From Acidobacteriota bacterium (GTDB lineage Bacteria > Acidobacteriota > Thermoanaerobaculia > Multivoradales > JBCCEF01), in NCBI GenBank assembly GCA_039028635.1, contig JBCCHV010000072.1, positions 1-32,138 of the forward strand: a stretch of 32,138 nucleotides of DNA. The letters are read 5' to 3'. Each line of letters opens with the position of its first letter. The first letter of the stretch is position 1. Position numbers and translations under genes: made by a program. The notes under the pieces are model-generated. The model did not search any database, was not told the DNA's origin, and saw only the letters and a list, made by a program, of their open reading frames with translations. Below are positions 23,460 through 31,934 of the stretch, one piece after another.

Positions 23460-24598
23460 CTGACAGATTCTTCGACACCTTCCGGGCCCTCGGCCCCCTT
23501 CCGTGACGCTCCCGTGACGGCCGCCGGAGCGTCCTCCCGAGGGCCTTCCACGGGGGCCTCCGGCGGCGCCTCTCCGGTGATCCGCCGCCAGGCCCAGGCG
23601 GCGTGCCGACGGACCACCGCATCGTCGTCCAGGAGGGCCCGGCGCAACGCCGGGAGATAGCCCTCGTCTCCCCGGTTGCCCATCGCGATGGCGGCATTGC
23701 GGCGCAACCCCTGGCGCTTCGCGCGCTGCATGGCGCTGCCTCGGAACAGCTCCTGATAGTCCTTTTCGCCGATCGCCAGCAGGCCCGCCAGGTCGAGCTC
23801 GCGGCGCGCCGGCGGCAGGTGGAAGTCGCTCTCCCGACCGCCCTCCTGGCGCCGAATGTTCCAGGGGCAGACCTGCTGGCAGATATCGCAGCCGAAAACC
23901 CACTCCCCGAGCTGCGGCCGCAGGTCCTCCGGGATGTCACCGCGATGCTCGATCGTCCAGTAGCTGATGCAGCGATTGGCGTCGAGGCGATAGGGCTCCG
24001 CCAGGGCGTCGGTGGGACAGGCTTCGAGGCAGCGAGTGCAGCGGCCGCAGAGGTCGGCGAGGGGCTCGGCGGGGGTGAGATCGAGACTGGTGAAGACCTC
24101 GCCCAGGAGAAAGAAGGAGCCGTCGCGGCTCAGCAGGCAGGTATTCTTGCCCTGCACGCCGATGCCGGCTCGGGCCGCCAGCTCGCGCTCCAGCACTGGT
24201 CCGGTGTCGACATAGGCGCGGGTCTCACACCCCGGGAAGGCCTCGCGAATGCGTTTCGCCAGCTTGCGCAGGCGCTTCCCCATCAGGTTGTGGTAGTCCC
24301 GCCCACGGGCATAGCGGGCGACGCCGGACCACAGGTCGCCGTCCTCCTCGCCGGCGCCTGCGAGGGGCCAATAGCGCAGCGCCACGCACAGCACGCTGCG
24401 CGCCCCCGGAAACAGCGTGGCCGGTTCGAGGCGCACCTCGCGGCGCTTTTCGAGCCAGGCCATCTCGGCGTGATCACCGCGCTCGAGCCAGCGCAAGAAG
24501 TGCTCTCCCCGGGCCACCGGCTCGAGTCCGGCGACGCCGGCGCGATCGAAGCCCAGCTCCCGGGCCCATGCGATGAGCGACTCGCTACGGTCTTCCAC
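23456..24598 (-). CDS. queG: Epoxyqueuosine reductase QueG
   Basis: Cobalamin- and Fe-S-dependent enzyme that makes queuosine from epoxyqueuosine in tRNA. The 380-residue protein has the N-terminal DUF1730-type region (RYARGRDYHNLMGKRL), YVDTGPVLERELAARAGIGVQGKNT with the family's catalytic Asp131, and two 4Fe-4S Cys sets: CGRCTRCLEACP (184, 187, 190, 194) and Cys210, CDICQQVCPWN (237, 240, 244). A HEAT-like repeat (about 300-340) follows, then a 40-residue Pro/Glu/Ala-rich tail not usual for the family. The start is GTG 24598 after GGATGGCAGG. Its end carries the -35 box of the rpsA promoter. Confidence 0.95.
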   Translation of the reverse strand: MEDRSESLIAWARELGFDRAGVAGLEPVARGEHFLRWLERGDHAEMAWLEKRREVRLEPATLFPGARSVLCVALRYWPLAGAGEEDGDLWSGVARYARGRDYHNLMGKRLRKLAKRIREAFPGCETRAYVDTGPVLERELAARAGIGVQGKNTCLLSRDGSFFLLGEVFTSLDLTPAEPLADLCGRCTRCLEACPTDALAEPYRLDANRCISYWTIEHRGDIPEDLRPQLGEWVFGCDICQQVCPWNIRRQEGGRESDFHLPPARRELDLAGLLAIGEKDYQELFRGSAMQRAKRQGLRRNAAIAMGNRGDEGYLPALRRALLDDDAVVRRHAAWAWRRITGEAPPEAPVEGPREDAPAAVTGASRKGAEGPEGVEESVS

Positions 24599-24651
24599 CC
24601 TGCCATCCTAGCTCGACCCTCCGACGCGGGACGCTGAGGCCCTTTCCGCCG

Positions 24652-24680
24652 TTGCCGCCACCCAGGCCTTGGAGTACAAT
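24652..24680 (+). promoter_or_regulatory. Promoter for the leucine-dehydrogenase-type gene
   Basis: TTGCCG (24652-24657), 17-nt spacer, TACAAT (24675-24680). The -10 box is identical to that of tRNA-Leu. It would give an untranslated leader of about 180 nt before the ATG at 24870. The queG start is 53 nt away on the other strand. No recognised riboswitch and no start-codon-led leader peptide with a ribosome site were found in the leader. Confidence 0.6.
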
Positions 24681-24869
24681 CCGCCGGTCGGTCGAAAACT
24701 CTCTGACACAGAGGGTTCCGCGCGCGAAGTCCCTCGCGACAGCCGAGAATCGCCCCGGCGGTTCTTCATCCCAGCAGCCGCCCAAGGCGGTCGCCACAGT
24801 GCCCGCACGGGCTCGTCGGGCCGGGGTTCGCGCGCGCCGCTTGCGCTCTATCGAAGAAAGTGAGGGGAT

Positions 24870-25964
24870 ATGGACACGTTCGGTCAGATGCTGGACATGG
24901 GACACGAGAGGGTACTGATCTGCTCGAACCCGGAGGTCGGCTTGAAGGCCATCATCGCGGTGCATTCCTCGGTTCTCGGGCCGGGCCTCGGCGGGGTCCG
25001 GATGTGGCCCTACAGCAGCGTGGACGAGGCGATGACCGATGTCCTGCGGCTGTCCCGCGGCATGACCTACAAGGCCGCCGCCGCCGGCCTCAACCTCGGC
25101 GGCGGCAAGGCGGTGATCATCGGCGATCCCAAGCAGGACAAGAGCGAGGCCCTGTTTCGCTCCTTTGGGCGCTACGTCGACTCCCTCGGAGGCCTCTACA
25201 TCACCGCCGAAGACGTCGGCACCGACATGGAAGACATGGACGCCATCTTCACCGAGTCGCGCTGGGTCACCGGCGTTGCCCCCGCCCTCGGCGGTAGCGG
25301 CGATCCTTCGCCGGTTACCGCCTACGGCACCCTGCAGGGCATCAAGGCGGCGGCTCGCTGGCGCTTCGACGACGCTTCCCTGAGCGGCAAGTCGGTCGCC
25401 ATCCAGGGCCTCGGCAGCGTCGGTCTCTATCTGGCGTCCTACCTCAAGGACGAAGGTGCCAAAGTCTTCGGCTGCGACATCGATCCCGAGGCCACCGCTG
25501 AAGCGGCTTCAAAGCACACCGTCGAGATCGTCCACCCGGACGAGATCTACGACGTCGACTGCGACATCTTCGCGCCCTGCGCCCTGGGCGCCGTGCTCAA
25601 CGACGACACCATTCCGCGGCTGCGCTGCTCGATCGTCGCCGGCGCGTCCAACAACCAGCTCCACGACAGCGACCGCCACGGCGCCGCCCTCAGCGACCGC
25701 AAGATCCTCTACGCCCCCGATTTCGTGATCAACGCCGGCGGCCTGATCAACGTCTACAACGAGCTCACCGGCTCCTACAATCAGGAACGGGCGCTGCGCA
25801 TGACGCGCAGCATCTTCCTCAATCTGACCCGGGTGTTCGAGATCGCCAAGGCCGAGAACATCCCCACCGCCGAAGCCGGCGACCGGGTGGCCGAGGAGCG
25901 CATGACCAAGATCAAGGCCCTGGGAGTTCGCCAGTGGGGCCGCTTGATCGACGAGCGACGCTAG
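24870..25964 (+). CDS. Leucine dehydrogenase-type amino acid dehydrogenase (Glu/Leu/Phe/Val family)
   Basis: NAD-dependent oxidative deaminase of branched-chain or related amino acids. The 364-residue length equals typical leucine dehydrogenases. Lys68 and Lys80 in MTYKAAAAGLNLGGGKAVIIGDP are the substrate-binding and catalytic lysines, TAEDVGT holds Asp115, and the Rossmann motif GLGSVG (180-185) followed by Asp203 suggests NAD rather than NADP. GEGG-type family features continue with APCALGAVLND and INAGGLINVYNE. GAGGGG precedes the ATG. It is the first plus-strand gene of the right part; its TAG stop is part of a repeat copy. Leucine versus valine or phenylalanine as preferred substrate cannot be settled by sight. 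Confidence 0.9.
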   Translation: MDTFGQMLDMGHERVLICSNPEVGLKAIIAVHSSVLGPGLGGVRMWPYSSVDEAMTDVLRLSRGMTYKAAAAGLNLGGGKAVIIGDPKQDKSEALFRSFGRYVDSLGGLYITAEDVGTDMEDMDAIFTESRWVTGVAPALGGSGDPSPVTAYGTLQGIKAAARWRFDDASLSGKSVAIQGLGSVGLYLASYLKDEGAKVFGCDIDPEATAEAASKHTVEIVHPDEIYDVDCDIFAPCALGAVLNDDTIPRLRCSIVAGASNNQLHDSDRHGAALSDRKILYAPDFVINAGGLINVYNELTGSYNQERALRMTRSIFLNLTRVFEIAKAENIPTAEAGDRVAEERMTKIKALGVRQWGRLIDERR

Positions 25965-25989
25965 CAGGTTGCTGAACAAGTCGCGCTAG
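25961..25989 (+). repeat. Solo copy of the CTAG-CAG repeat end
   Basis: CTAG is followed by CAGGTTGCTGAACAAGTC, then GCG and another CTAG. The first TAG is the stop codon of the dehydrogenase. Only one arm is present here, so it looks like a remnant or short version of the element at 31931-32117. Two more CTAG tetramers follow at 25997 and 26011. Confidence 0.7.
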
Positions 25990-26041
25990 CCGCCGACTAG
26001 GCGCGCGATGCTAGGGTGCCGGTGGAAGCCACCGACACGCC

Positions 26042-26947
26042 GTGATCGACACCTCCATCATCGTTCCCAGCCTCGATTCCCCGTGGATCGAGCGCACCCT
26101 CGCCGGCCTGCGCCGGGAAGGGGCTCCGGGAGACTCCGTCGAGGTGGTGGTGGTCGGCCGGGACAGCGCGGCGCAGATCCCGCGCGATGGCTCGGTCCGC
26201 TTCTTCCCCACCGAGCAGCCGCTCAATCCGGCGGCGGCGCGCAATCTCGCCATTGCCAAGGCACGCGGCGACAAGCTGATCCTGATCGATGCCGACTGTC
26301 GGCCACTCACCGGCTGGCTCGATCGCCAGCGCGCCAACCTCGAGCACCATCCGGTCGCCGGCGGCGCCGTGACCTTTCCGCGCCAGGGCTCGCGCTGGGC
26401 CTTGGCGGACAACATCGCCTCCTTTCACGGGCTGCTCGCCGATCGCCCCGCCGATAGCGCCACGGAGGGACCCCTCGGCACCCTCAATCTCGCCATCCAG
26501 CGGGCCGCCTGGGAGCGTGTCGGCGGCTTCGACGAGGCCCTCACCACCAGCGAAGACTTCGACTGGGTGCTGCGCTGCCGCCGCGCCGGCCTGACCACCG
26601 CCTTCGATCCCACGGCCGTCGTCGAGCACGCCGCGGTGCGGGAATCCCGCCAAGACCTCGAACGGCACGCCACCTGGTACGGGCGAAACTTTCACGATTT
26701 CGCCCGCCGCCATCCCCAGGCCTTCGGCACCGGCCCGACCTGGAGCAGCCGTCGGGCCCTCGCCCTGACCGCCCCCCTCAAGGCCTACGCCGCGGCCTAT
26801 GACATCTATCGCCGCAATCCCAGCCTGCGGGATGCGCGCCGCGCCTTCGGCGGTGTGGTGCATTTCAAGCGCGTCTGGTACCGCACCGTGGTCGCCACCT
26901 GGCCCGACCACCAGCCGCCGCCGGCAGGAGACTCCGATGGCCGCTGA
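26042..26947 (+). CDS. GT2-family glycosyltransferase
   Basis: 301-residue GT-A glycosyltransferase without membrane helices. It begins TSIIVPSLDSPWIERTL, has the conserved NPAAARNLAIAKARGDKLILIDADCRP (DAD-type metal site) and GTLNLAIQRAAWERVGGFDEALTTSEDFDWVLRCRRAGL (the ED motif of the catalytic base). The expected role is adding one sugar to a lipid-linked surface glycan in the cytoplasm. The start is GTG 26042; the ribosome site is weak. The gene opens the six-gene plus-strand cassette and overlaps the flippase gene by 11 nt. Confidence 0.9.
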   Translation: MIDTSIIVPSLDSPWIERTLAGLRREGAPGDSVEVVVVGRDSAAQIPRDGSVRFFPTEQPLNPAAARNLAIAKARGDKLILIDADCRPLTGWLDRQRANLEHHPVAGGAVTFPRQGSRWALADNIASFHGLLADRPADSATEGPLGTLNLAIQRAAWERVGGFDEALTTSEDFDWVLRCRRAGLTTAFDPTAVVEHAAVRESRQDLERHATWYGRNFHDFARRHPQAFGTGPTWSSRRALALTAPLKAYAAAYDIYRRNPSLRDARRAFGGVVHFKRVWYRTVVATWPDHQPPPAGDSDGR

Positions 26948-28370
26948 CACGGAAAGGCGCTTCCTGAGCTCGGCCCTTTCGGCCTACGGCAGCCAGCTCG
27001 GCCGAGTCGCCATTCGGACCCTGGCGGAGCTCGCCCTGGCACGCCTCATCCTGCCCGAGGACTGGGGCGTCTTCGGCCTCGCTCGCGCCGTCCTGGTGAT
27101 CGCCGGTCTGGTGCGCGACGCCGGCACCCAGTACCACCTGGTGCGCGACGAGCGGCGGCCCTACGGCGAGGTGCTGGTCTGGATCCTCACCACCGGCAGC
27201 CTACTCACCGTCGGCCTGGTGCTCGCCGCCGGCCTCTTCGCCGGCCTCGACCCGCGCCTGCCGGAGGTCCTCACCTGGTTTGCACCGTGGCTGCTCCTCG
27301 ACGGCCTGGCGATCGTGCCGAAGGTGTTCTTCGAGCGCCGCCTGGCGGTGCGCCGGCTGGTGGCGCCGGAGGTCCTGCGGGGCGCCCTCTTCGCCACTCT
27401 CGCGATCACCCTGGCGGCGCTCGGCTGGGGTGTTTGGAGCCTGGTCGCGGCCGAGCTCTCCGCAGCGGCCTTCTTCGCCGCTTTCGTCTGGCGTCGGGCC
27501 TGGGGCGAGATCCCCTTGGGCTGGGACCCGGCCGCTATTCCACCGCTGCTGCGGCGCAGCTCGCTGCTTTTCCTGATCGCCCTCGCGGCGGTTCCCATTC
27601 CCCACGTTCAGCGCTTCGTCATCGCCGCCTTCGACGAGTCCGCCAGCCTCGCCGTCGCCTTCTTCGAAAAGGCCTACGAGTGGGGCCTCCGACTGCAGAT
27701 CCTGGTCCTTCCGGCGCTGCTGCGGGTGGTCTATCCGGCGCTGGTCGAGTATCGCGGCAATCGCCAGCGCATGGTCGACGCCTACCGCCTCGGCACCGTC
27801 GGCATTCTCGCCCTCGAGACCCTCGCCGCCTACTTCCTGTTCTTCAACGCCGAGGTGGTGCTCCTCGACATCATCCTGGGCCCGAAGTGGGTGGCCGCCG
27901 TCCCGCTGCTCAAGATCCTCTGCTTCTTGCCCCTCGCCGACCCTTTCACTCGCCTCGGCGGCGAGGTCCTCAAGGTGCGCGAGGAGGACCGCACCTGGCT
28001 GGTGATCGTAATCGCCAATATGACTTCCCTGCTGGTCTTCGGCGTGCTGCTGGCACGCCCCTTCGGCGTCGCCGGCATGGCCTGGGCCAACTACCTGCTG
28101 CTCGGCAACCTGCTGATGGCCTGGCGCATGGCGAGCTTCTGCGGCCCCGCTTTCTGGCGCCTGCTGCGGGACCTGGCCTTCGTCTACCTGCTGCCCTTGC
28201 CCCTGTTCCTGTTGACGGCGGCGGTTTTCCCGGCCGCCTCCTGGAGCCGCTTCGCCGCCTCCATTGCGGCCTCGGCTCTGGTGGCGGCGGCCTTCCTCCA
28301 CCGCTTCGAGGGTCCGGTCAAGGACTTCTTCTTCCGCCCCTCGGCGGCCGCCGAGGGGGACCGCCGATGA
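26937..28370 (+). CDS. Wzx-like polysaccharide flippase (MOP superfamily)
   Basis: 477-residue membrane protein with about twelve helices, of the oligosaccharide flippase type that moves undecaprenyl-linked glycans across the inner membrane. Features typical of the family are the first amphipathic helix and SAYGSQLGRVAIRTLAELALARLILPEDWGVFGLARAVLVI, the repeated hydrophobic helices with short loops, and ILGPKWVAAVPLLKILCFLPLADPF in the second half. ATG 26937 was chosen because AGGAG is 6 nt upstream and it overlaps the GT2 gene by only 11 nt. It is followed by a GT4 gene with ATGA overlap. No polymerase (Wzy) or chain-length gene is near. Confidence 0.88.
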   Translation: MAADTERRFLSSALSAYGSQLGRVAIRTLAELALARLILPEDWGVFGLARAVLVIAGLVRDAGTQYHLVRDERRPYGEVLVWILTTGSLLTVGLVLAAGLFAGLDPRLPEVLTWFAPWLLLDGLAIVPKVFFERRLAVRRLVAPEVLRGALFATLAITLAALGWGVWSLVAAELSAAAFFAAFVWRRAWGEIPLGWDPAAIPPLLRRSSLLFLIALAAVPIPHVQRFVIAAFDESASLAVAFFEKAYEWGLRLQILVLPALLRVVYPALVEYRGNRQRMVDAYRLGTVGILALETLAAYFLFFNAEVVLLDIILGPKWVAAVPLLKILCFLPLADPFTRLGGEVLKVREEDRTWLVIVIANMTSLLVFGVLLARPFGVAGMAWANYLLLGNLLMAWRMASFCGPAFWRLLRDLAFVYLLPLPLFLLTAAVFPAASWSRFAASIAASALVAAAFLHRFEGPVKDFFFRPSAAAEGDRR

Positions 28371-29494
28371 CCCTGCGCATCGCCTTCGTGATGTCCGGCC
28401 TGGGAATCGTCGAGCGCGGCGCCGAAGCCTTTGTCGTCGAGCTCGCCGAGGCCCTGCGGGAACGCGGCGTCGCGGTCACCACCTTCGGCCGCGGCACGCC
28501 GCCGGTGCCGGACCGCCAGCTGTGGGCCGTGCCGCGGGACGCTCCCTGGCTGACGCGCCTCTATCGCTTCCGCTGGCTGCGCAAGGTCCTCGACACCCTC
28601 TGGCTCGACCCCCTCAACGTCGAGTGGGCAACTGCCTCCTGGAGCGCCCAGGGGCCTTTGCGGCGCGGCGACTTCGACGTCCTGGTGATGGAAGGGGGAC
28701 TGATCGGCGCCGCCATCGCCCGCCGGCTGCGCCGCCGCCGGGGCACCGCTTTCGTCGACATCGCCCACGGCAACAGTCCGAAATGGGAGCGCGCCTTCGC
28801 ACGCCAGGGGCCGGACCGCGTGGTCGCCTTCACCGGCGCCGCCGCCGAGATGATCGCCGCCGGCGCGCCGCAGGCCGCCATCGAGGTGATTCCCCACGGC
28901 GTCGACCTCGACCGCTTCCACCCCGGCGCTCCGCCGGCACCGTGCGAGCTACCCGCGCCGGTGGTGATGACCGCCGGCGCCCTCGACGACCACAAGCGCA
29001 TCGACCGCGCCATCGCCGCCGTCGCCGAGCTCCACCGGCGCGGCCGCCGGACCAGCCTGCTGGTCCTCGGCCGGGGCCCCCTCGCCGAACCTCTCGATGA
29101 GCTCGCCCATCGCCTTCTCGGCCGCCAGCACTACCGGCGCCTCGCCGTGCCGCGCGCCGAGATGCCCGGCTGGTTCACCGTCGCCGACGTGCTCACCCTG
29201 CCGTCGATCAGCGAGGCCTTTGGGCTCGCCTATCTCGAGGCCCTCGCCTGCGGCCTGCCCTGCGTCGCTCCCGACGATGCGGTGCGCCGGGAGGTCCTCG
29301 GCGAGGTCGGTCTCTATGCCGACCCGGAAGACACGGCGGCCTATGCCGACGCCTTGGCGGCGGCCCTCGATCGCGATTGGCAGAACCTGCCGCGGCAACG
29401 CGCCGAAGCCTTCTCGGCGCAAGCCACCATCGACGCCTACCAGCGCCTGTTCGAGACCCTGGCGGCGGAGCGACGCTCCGGGAGCCCACCGTGA
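28367..29494 (+). CDS. GT-B glycosyltransferase, family GT4
   Basis: 375-residue retaining glycosyltransferase. N-lobe: LRIAFVMSGLGIVERGAEAFVVELAEAL. C-lobe: VVMTAGALDDHKRIDRAIAAVAEL for nucleotide-sugar binding and SISEAFGLAYLEALACGLPCVAPD, the E-x7-E region of GT4. In the middle DIAHGNSPKWERAFARQGP and IPHGVDLDRFHP are usual. The ATG overlaps the flippase stop (ATGA); its own TGA overlaps the next start (GTGA). It is one of two sugar transferases in the cassette, so the repeat unit may be short. Confidence 0.9.
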   Translation: MTLRIAFVMSGLGIVERGAEAFVVELAEALRERGVAVTTFGRGTPPVPDRQLWAVPRDAPWLTRLYRFRWLRKVLDTLWLDPLNVEWATASWSAQGPLRRGDFDVLVMEGGLIGAAIARRLRRRRGTAFVDIAHGNSPKWERAFARQGPDRVVAFTGAAAEMIAAGAPQAAIEVIPHGVDLDRFHPGAPPAPCELPAPVVMTAGALDDHKRIDRAIAAVAELHRRGRRTSLLVLGRGPLAEPLDELAHRLLGRQHYRRLAVPRAEMPGWFTVADVLTLPSISEAFGLAYLEALACGLPCVAPDDAVRREVLGEVGLYADPEDTAAYADALAAALDRDWQNLPRQRAEAFSAQATIDAYQRLFETLAAERRSGSPP

Positions 29495-30261
29495 AGACCG
29501 CCTTGCCGCCGGTGTGGATGTACCACCACGTCGAGCCGCCACCGCTGACGCCGCCGGCCACCTTCCCGGGCAGTTACCTGACCCCCGAGGAGTTGGCGCG
29601 CCAGCTCGACTTTCTCGCCGACCGCGGCCTGCGCGGGGTCAGCCTGCGGCAGGCCGCCGGCGAGCCGAAAAACCGCCGTCAGGTCGCCCTCACCTTCGAT
29701 GACGGCTGCCGCTGCTTCGCCCGCCATGCCCTGCCGCTGCTGCGCGCCCGCGCCATGAGCGCCACCCTGTTCGTGGTCTCCGGCTCCCTCGGCGGCGACA
29801 ACCACTGGGACCGCGCGGCCGGCGAGCGGCGCGAAGAGCTCGCCGACGGCGACACCCTGCGCCGCCTGGCAGCGGCCGGCATCGAGATTGGCGCCCACAG
29901 CCGCAGCCACCCCCGCCTCGACCAGCTGCCGGCCGCCGACCTCCAGGCGGAAATCGCCGGCTGCCGCCGCGATCTCGAGACCCTCCTCGGCGAGCCGGTC
30001 GAGTCCTTTTGCTACCCTTACGGCCGTCTCGATCCCGCCAGCCGCGCCGCCGTCGCCGCGGCCGGTTTCACCAGCGCCGTTTCGATCCACGGATTCCCCC
30101 ACGCCCATCGCCGTGATCGCCTCGCCTTTCCACGCATGATCCTGGGACCCACCGAATCGAGCTTCGACCTCTGGCTGAAGGCCCGCGGCGCCTACTCCTG
30201 GTGGAGCCGCTTGCCGCGCCTCGGGATCACCGCCGCCCTGCGACGCTGGAGGCGGCGATGA
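29491..30261 (+). CDS. Polysaccharide deacetylase (NodB-like, CE4)
   Basis: 256-residue deacetylase with the CE4 motifs complete: TFDDG (68-72, base and first metal ligand), His136-x3-His140 (AHSRSH, metal) and CYPYG (174-178). No signal peptide is seen from the chosen GTG start, so it may act in the cytoplasm or on the inner-membrane face on lipid-linked sugars. GTG 29491 overlaps the GT4 stop (GTGA). It likely removes acetyl groups from hexosamine in the glycan made by this cassette, and the acetyltransferase next door may add them at other positions. Confidence 0.9.
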   Translation: MKTALPPVWMYHHVEPPPLTPPATFPGSYLTPEELARQLDFLADRGLRGVSLRQAAGEPKNRRQVALTFDDGCRCFARHALPLLRARAMSATLFVVSGSLGGDNHWDRAAGERREELADGDTLRRLAAAGIEIGAHSRSHPRLDQLPAADLQAEIAGCRRDLETLLGEPVESFCYPYGRLDPASRAAVAAAGFTSAVSIHGFPHAHRRDRLAFPRMILGPTESSFDLWLKARGAYSWWSRLPRLGITAALRRWRRR

Positions 30262-30794
30262 CCTGGTGGCCGCGCCTGCGGCGCGACTTCGGCCGCCTGC
30301 GCCAGGTCAAGGGCCGCTCCTTCTGGTCGGCCCTCCTCGACGGTCTGTTGTTCGATTCCGGCTTCCAGGCGGTGGTCGCCCATCGCTTCGCCCACGCCCT
30401 CAAGGGTTGGGGTGTCCCCCTGCTGCCGGCCATCGCCCGGCGCTGGTCGATCGGCTCCTGCGGCGTCGACATCCTGCCTCGGGCCGACATCGGCGGTGGC
30501 CTGATCATCGCCCATGGCCTCGGCCTGGTGATTGGCGGCGAGACCGTCATCGGCGAGGACTGCACCCTGCTCCACGGCGTCACCCTCGGCGAGGTGCGCT
30601 TCGACGAAACCGCCTGCCCGCGCCTCGGCGACCGCGTGACGGTGGGAGCCGGCGCCAAAATTCTCGGCGGCATTCGAATCGGGGACGATGCCATGATCGG
30701 TGCCGGATCGGTGGTGCTCCGAGACCTCCCGGATCAGGCCCGCGCCGCCGGCATTCCGGCACGCCTCCTGAGCTCTCCCGGCACCGATTCCTGA
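30258..30794 (+). CDS. CysE-like hexapeptide acetyltransferase
   Basis: 178-residue acyltransferase with a serine-acetyltransferase-type N-terminus (LLFDSGFQAVVAHRFAHAL) and a left-handed beta-helix of hexapeptide repeats from about 70 (VDILPRADIGGGLIIAHGLGLVIGGETVIGEDCTLLHGVTLG), with His86 and His106 in catalytic positions and CPRLGDRVTVGAGAKILGGIRIGDDAMIGAGSVV closing the helix. In a glycan cassette this branch usually acetylates sugars rather than serine. The ATG overlaps the deacetylase stop (ATGA). Confidence 0.87.
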   Translation: MTWWPRLRRDFGRLRQVKGRSFWSALLDGLLFDSGFQAVVAHRFAHALKGWGVPLLPAIARRWSIGSCGVDILPRADIGGGLIIAHGLGLVIGGETVIGEDCTLLHGVTLGEVRFDETACPRLGDRVTVGAGAKILGGIRIGDDAMIGAGSVVLRDLPDQARAAGIPARLLSSPGTDS

Positions 30795-30812
30795 TCTCCC
30801 GCGAGGTTCACC

Positions 30813-31934
30813 ATGCCGGCCAGCTCCGTTCTCCGTCACTTCGCCTTCGCCACTCTGCTGATCATCGGCGCGTCCCTCTCTCCCGCCGCGGCGCAGGCGC
30901 CGAGCTGTGATCGCCACAGCAGCTTGACCCCCTTCGCTCTCGACACGCGCAGCGGACGCGCTCTCCTCTCGGTGAGCGCCGGCGATGGGCGACGAGGCTT
31001 GATCGACCTGGCCGGCGATGCCGCCAGCGGTCGCCTTCACGCCGCCGACGAGCGGCCCGTGTTCGCCGGTTCCGTGGGCCCCGGAGAGCCCTTTGGAGTC
31101 GAACGCTGTGGCCGCGAGTGCCTGCAGCCGGTGCGCTGGCAGGAGGGCCGTTGGAGCCCTCTGGGCGAAGCCTTGACCATCCCCCGCCGAGCCACCGTCG
31201 CCACCACCTGGGACCTCTCCGGCTCCGCCTGGCTGGTCGCCCTCGAAGGCGATCCGGCGACCGCCCGGGCATTTCGCCTGGTGGCGCGCGAATGGCAGCC
31301 CATGGGTCAGCGGCCGGTCCTCCTCGATCGACCAGAAGCGGCCTATCCGGACGCCGCCGATCGCCAGGGAGTTCTCTTTGGCGGCCTGCGCTTCAGTGCC
31401 GGAGCAGATCCGGCGACGACGCTCTCGGGCCTGCCCCGGGGTGCCGCCGGCGAGCTCCTGCCGGCAGGCGGCGACGACCATCGGATCCTCCTCGATGAGC
31501 GTGGCCGGGTGTTTCGCTCGGCCGACGCCGGCCGCCGTTGGGAGCTCAGTCGCTGGACGCCCTGGGGAGTTCAGCAAACCCGCACCTGGGAGCCCGGGCG
31601 CGACTATCAAACGGTTCGGCCCACCGGCGATGGCCAGGGCGCCCTCGCGCTGGCCTGGTTCGATCGCCGCAACCGCGACCAGCCACGCTTGTACCTCACA
31701 ACTTGGGATTCCGAGAGCGGTTGGCGCACCCTCGCTGATCTCCCTCCGGAGATCTCGACCCTCGACGGCCAGGTCTTGGCCTACGACTACCTGCTCCGCC
31801 CCACCGCCGAGCGCTGGCTGCTGCTCACCGGCTGCGTCCACACGACCGCCAGCTCGCAGCTCTCCTTGCGCATCCTCGACGACGGCGGCGAGCTCTCGGG
31901 CCCTCGCCTGGTCCCGCTCACCAAGGTTCGCTAG
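30813..31934 (+). CDS. Secreted protein with Asp-box, unknown function
   Basis: 373 residues with a cleavable signal peptide (hydrophobic 8-24, cut expected after AQA at 29) so the protein is exported. It contains a BNR/Asp-box (Ser236-x-Asp-x-Gly-x2-Trp243) and many short strands with GRVFRSADAGRRW and ALAWFDRRNRDQPRLYLTTWDSESGW, which together suggest a beta-propeller related to sialidase-type repeats, without visible active-site residues. GAGG precedes the ATG. It is the last gene of the cassette, 18 nt after the acetyltransferase. It might bind or process the surface glycan. Its TAG stop is part of the downstream repeat. Confidence 0.7.
   Translation: MPASSVLRHFAFATLLIIGASLSPAAAQAPSCDRHSSLTPFALDTRSGRALLSVSAGDGRRGLIDLAGDAASGRLHAADERPVFAGSVGPGEPFGVERCGRECLQPVRWQEGRWSPLGEALTIPRRATVATTWDLSGSAWLVALEGDPATARAFRLVAREWQPMGQRPVLLDRPEAAYPDAADRQGVLFGGLRFSAGADPATTLSGLPRGAAGELLPAGGDDHRILLDERGRVFRSADAGRRWELSRWTPWGVQQTRTWEPGRDYQTVRPTGDGQGALALAWFDRRNRDQPRLYLTTWDSESGWRTLADLPPEISTLDGQVLAYDYLLRPTAERWLLLTGCVHTTASSQLSLRILDDGGELSGPRLVPLTKVR

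Noticed and set aside
24799-24918. Arg-rich GTG-started leader peptide before the dehydrogenase
   Set aside because: No ribosome site, it overlaps the dehydrogenase start, and it contains no run of leucine, isoleucine or valine codons that would suggest attenuation.
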